A DNA stretch of 36,263 bases from Ramlibacter sp. (GTDB lineage Bacteria > Pseudomonadota > Gammaproteobacteria > Burkholderiales > Burkholderiaceae_C): contig JAQZBU010000045.1 in assembly GCA_029237735.1 (NCBI GenBank), positions 1 through 36,263 on the forward strand. Direction: 5' to 3'. The number at the start of each line of letters is the position of its first letter. Position 1 is the first letter of the stretch. This document shows, one piece after another, positions 34,064 to 36,263 of this stretch. Below the pieces are notes generated by a model. That model was given only the letters and a program-made list of their open reading frames with translations, was not told the origin of the DNA and did not search any database. Made by a program: the position numbers and the translations under genes.

Positions 34064-34636
34064 TCAGATTTTTCCAACCAGGTCGAGCGACGGGGTGAGC
34101 GTCTCTGCGCCTTCACTCCACTTGGCAGGGCAGACCTCACCAGGGTGGGCGGCGATGTACTGGGCAGCCTTCACGCGACGCAGCGTTTCCTTGGCGTCGC
34201 GGCCGATGCCGTTGTCGTTGACCTCGATCGTTTTGATCCGGCCTTGCGGGTCGATCACGAACGTGCCGCGCAGCGCCAGGCCCGCGTCCTCACCTTCAGT
34301 GACCAGCACATCGAAGAACCGCGCGAGCTGGTGATTCGGGTCGCCGACCAGCGGGTATTTCACCTTGCGGATCGTGTCCGACGTGTCATGCCATGCCTTG
34401 TGCGTGAAGTGCGTATCGGTCGAAACGCCGTAAACCTCCACACCGAGCCGCTTGAACTCATCGTAGTGATCAGCCAGGTCGCCCAGCTCGGTGGGGCACA
34501 CGAACGTGAAGTCGGCCGGATAGAAGACCACCACGGACCATTTGCCCTTGAAGTTCTCCTCGGACACCGGCACGAACTTGCCGTTGTGGTAAGCGGTAGC
34601 CTGGAACGGGATGATCTGGGTATTGATGAGTGACAT
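34064..34636 (-). CDS. ahpC: Alkyl hydroperoxide reductase subunit C (peroxiredoxin)
   Basis: 190-residue typical 2-Cys peroxiredoxin that reduces hydrogen peroxide, organic peroxides and peroxynitrite. The peroxidatic Cys lies in [13 protein letters not shown] (about residue 50), the resolving Cys in PGEVCPAKW near the C-terminus; the GGLG/YF-type C-terminal region is normal in length. The start is ATG 34636 ([12 protein letters not shown]) with Shine-Dalgarno GAGGAAA upstream. Its normal reductase ahpF follows 14 bp downstream but is broken, so AhpC may need another electron donor. The upstream gap holds an imperfect palindrome (34706-34726) that could be an operator, with no clear OxyR match. 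Confidence 0.97.
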   Translation of the reverse strand: MSLINTQIIPFQATAYHNGKFVPVSEENFKGKWSVVVFYPADFTFVCPTELGDLADHYDEFKRLGVEVYGVSTDTHFTHKAWHDTSDTIRKVKYPLVGDPNHQLARFFDVLVTEGEDAGLALRGTFVIDPQGRIKTIEVNDNGIGRDAKETLRRVKAAQYIAAHPGEVCPAKWSEGAETLTPSLDLVGKI

Positions 34637-34773
34637 AGTTTTCCTCTGTTGATGTGAGATGATTGATTGCGAACGCCTATGGATGATGCCGGTCGGGGCA
34701 AGATAGATCAATGCCATTGGATCAATCAGTCAGTTAGCCAACAGCTATGGCGCCGCGCAGCCGGCGCCTGTTC

Positions 34774-34855
34774 GTGGGCCACCGCGGATCCGGCTGCGCC
34801 GGGCCGCTGGTGGCGCCCCCTGAGGGGGAGGCGGCCGAAGGCCGCTTCGGGGGGG
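34774..34855. repeat. GC-rich intergenic repeat with nested hairpins (Comamonadaceae type)
   Basis: Contains CCCCC-TGA-GGGGG (34816-34828) and GCGGCC-GAA-GGCCGC (34831-34845), framed by GGATCCGGCTGCGCCGGGCC and a G-run. I recall near-identical sequences scattered between genes in Comamonadaceae genomes; only one copy lies in this window. It sits three bases after the ppsR stop (minus strand) and may act as its terminator. The remainder of the 222-bp gap to ahpC holds only the ahpC leader. Confidence 0.6.
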
Positions 34856-34858
34856 AAC

Positions 34859-35686
34859 CTAATACTCCAGGCGTTCCGGCCGGATTTCCTGGAGGATCGT
34901 CGTGGCAATTTCCTCGATCGACTTGGTCGTGGTGCTCAGCCAGCGGATGCCGGCGCGGCGCATCATTGCCTCGGCCTCGGCGACTTCCATGCGGCAGTTC
35001 TCGAGCGACGCGTAGCGCGAGTTGGGCCGGCGTTCATTGCGGATCTCCGCCAGGCGCTCAGGCTGGATGGACAATCCAAAGATCTTCTTTCGATGCGGAA
35101 GCAGGGCGCCTGGCAGCTGCTGGCGCTCGAAATCCTCTGGAATCAACGGGTAATTGGCGGCCTTGAGGCCGTGCTGCATCGCAAGGTAGATAGACGTAGG
35201 TGTCTTGCCGCTGCGGCTCACGCCCACCAGAATGACATCGGCCTGCTCGAGGTCGCGGTTGGACTGGCCGTCGTCATGTGCCAGGCTGAAATTGATGGCC
35301 TCGATCCGGTCGTGGTATTCCTTGCTCTTGCTCACATCCGAAAACCGCCCGATACGGTGGGAAGACTTCATGCCCAGCTCGATTTCCAGGGGCCGAACGA
35401 ATGTGCCGAACATGTCCAGCAGCATTCCTTTGCAGCCTTGCTCGATCACCTCCAGGATTTCCACGTTGACCAGGGTCGTGAACACGATGGGCTTGCGTCC
35501 CTCCAGTTCCGCCGTATGGTTCACTTGGCGAACCACCTGGTGGGCCTTGTCCACGCTGTCGATGAAGGGCATGCGGACGTGGCGCGCCTTGAACTCGAAC
35601 TGGGCGAGGATGGCGTTGCCGAAGGTCTCGGCCGTGATGCCAGTGCCATCGGAGATGAAAAATACGGTGCGGGTGTGCAATGCCAT
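34859..35686 (-). CDS. ppsR: PEP synthase regulatory protein (bifunctional kinase/pyrophosphorylase)
   Basis: 275-residue DUF299-family protein that inactivates PEP synthase by ADP-dependent phosphorylation of a catalytic-loop threonine and reactivates it by phosphate-dependent dephosphorylation. The N-terminal [20 protein letters not shown] and the P-loop [18 protein letters not shown] are diagnostic. ATG 35686 ([10 protein letters not shown]) is the family start. Divergent from its target ppsA, an arrangement conserved widely in proteobacteria. A TTGACA at 35745-35740 on the minus strand could be its -35, although the matching -10 is poor. Confidence 0.96.
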   Translation of the reverse strand: MALHTRTVFFISDGTGITAETFGNAILAQFEFKARHVRMPFIDSVDKAHQVVRQVNHTAELEGRKPIVFTTLVNVEILEVIEQGCKGMLLDMFGTFVRPLEIELGMKSSHRIGRFSDVSKSKEYHDRIEAINFSLAHDDGQSNRDLEQADVILVGVSRSGKTPTSIYLAMQHGLKAANYPLIPEDFERQQLPGALLPHRKKIFGLSIQPERLAEIRNERRPNSRYASLENCRMEVAEAEAMMRRAGIRWLSTTTKSIEEIATTILQEIRPERLEY

Positions 35687-35731
35687 GGGTTCTTTCAGAT
35701 TCCTGCAAGGCCCGAAAAAGGCAGCCCCGCC

Positions 35732-35737
35732 TACAAT
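35732..35737 (+). promoter_or_regulatory. Possible -10 of ppsA
   Basis: TACAAT in the 182-bp gap between ppsR and ppsA, predicting a ppsA leader of about 125 nt. No good -35. The rest of the gap shows no gene. Confidence 0.35.
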
Positions 35738-35868
35738 AGTGTCAATTATCCGATTCCCAACCGCATGCGAACCCCCGGCCCATTCCAACAAGCACAAAGC
35801 CCTTGCGCTTCGCATGCCGTGCCGCTCCGCTGGAGCGCAGACCCAGTTTTAACTTCTGGAGTTTCCCC

Positions 35869-36263
35869 ATGTCTGCCCTTTTCAGCCCGACCGCCCTGGT
35901 CGTACCGTTTGAAAACCTGAGAATGACCGACGTCGAGGCGGTTGGCGGCAAGAACGCCAGCCTCGGCGAGATGATCTCCCAACTGCCCCACGGCGTTCGC
36001 GTACCCACGGGTTTCGCCACCACAGCCCACGCTTTCCGCCAGTTTCTCGCCTATGAGGGTCTGGCCCAGCGCATCAACGCGCGGCTGGCTGCACTCGACA
36101 CCGAGGATGTGCGCGCGCTCGCGGCGGCTGGAGCCGAGATCCGCGCCTGGGTCGAAGCGCAGCCTTTCCCGGCCGACCTCGAAGCGGCCATCCGCGAATC
36201 GTTCGAGGCGCTGTGTGCCGGCAACGGGCATGCAAGTTTTGCGGTGCGTTCGTCCGCCACTGC
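35869..36263 (+). CDS. ppsA: Phosphoenolpyruvate synthase (3' end outside window)
   Basis: First 131 codons of PEP synthase, which makes PEP from pyruvate and ATP for gluconeogenesis; the full protein is about 790 residues, so only the start of the ATP-grasp domain is seen. The N-terminus [20 protein letters not shown] followed by [19 protein letters not shown] and the final FAVRSSAT are characteristic of the PEP synthase/PPDK nucleotide-binding domain. ATG 35869 has GGAG eight bases upstream. The frame runs open to the window end without a stop. Its regulator ppsR is divergent. Confidence 0.96.
   Translation, partial: MSALFSPTALVVPFENLRMTDVEAVGGKNASLGEMISQLPHGVRVPTGFATTAHAFRQFLAYEGLAQRINARLAALDTEDVRALAAAGAEIRAWVEAQPFPADLEAAIRESFEALCAGNGHASFAVRSSAT

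Noticed and set aside
34706-34726. Imperfect palindrome upstream of ahpC as an OxyR site
   Set aside because: It lacks the ATAG-N7-CTAT spacing of OxyR half-sites; too weak to call.
34726-34908. 60-codon minus frame inside the GC-rich repeat
   Set aside because: Composition follows the repeat and it overlaps the ppsR end; likely spurious.
1-36263. CRISPR array, insertion sequence, prophage or integron
   Set aside because: No regularly spaced repeats, transposase, integrase or phage genes were seen.

Overview
The window is chromosomal DNA from a GC-rich betaproteobacterium, most likely of the family Comamonadaceae (Ramlibacter/Variovorax/Acidovorax-like). The grounds are protein flavour, an EF-P of the Arg32/EarP type, the order hupB - tRNA-Val - ppiD, the surE-pcm-nlpD-rpoS block, and a GC-rich intergenic repeat near 34.8 kb of a kind I recall from this family. 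It is dense, mostly core DNA. I see no insertion sequence, prophage or CRISPR array. The first gene (rmuC) and the last (ppsA) are cut by the window ends.

Layout. (1) 1-5.4 kb: rmuC and an MFS transporter on +, converging on a minus-strand run of efp, a DUF3445 protein, an AEC permease and a LOG-type phosphoribohydrolase. (2) 5.5-11.0 kb: a lipid A modification module (PAP2 phosphatase, phosphoethanolamine transferase EptA, sensor kinase, response regulator) lying between efp and earP, the gene for the enzyme that rhamnosylates EF-P. The response regulator is broken by an exact 53-bp tandem duplication. (3) 11.0-14.5 kb: uvrC, pgsA and an EamA permease. (4) 14.5-17.5 kb: a LysR regulator divergent from a haloacetate-dehalogenase-like hydrolase and a tartrate/D-malate dehydrogenase. 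(5) 17.5-20.3 kb: hupB behind a strong promoter and a structured leader, tRNA-Val(TAC), ppiD, and tRNA-His(GTG) on minus. (6) 20.3-27.2 kb: a quinone-oxidoreductase-like MDR protein, then surE-pcm-nlpD-rpoS, a PolB-type 3'-5' exonuclease and rlmD. (7) 27.2-34.7 kb: a BI-1 membrane protein and a GlcG/HbpS-like protein, then an iron and peroxide block on minus: ahpC, ahpF (broken), bfr, a TonB siderophore receptor, a PiuC-type hydroxylase, bfd and hemP, with two convincing Fur-type sites. (8) 34.7 kb to the end: a repeat/terminator element, then the divergent pair ppsR and ppsA.

Main points. Two otherwise ordinary genes carry out-of-frame lesions that are not homopolymer errors. One is the 53-bp duplication in the eptA-linked regulator, where the premature stop overlaps an in-frame ATG and a candidate 11-bp-spaced operator lies upstream of PAP2-eptA. 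The other is an internal deletion of about 120 bp in ahpF. Two strong intrinsic terminators sit almost against the next start codon (DUF3445 and ppiD). Six genes carry a -10-like nAnAAT element only 6-9 nt from ATG and no clear Shine-Dalgarno, which suggests leaderless transcripts. No wholly new system is evident. The most unusual locus is the possibly switchable eptA control module between earP and efp.
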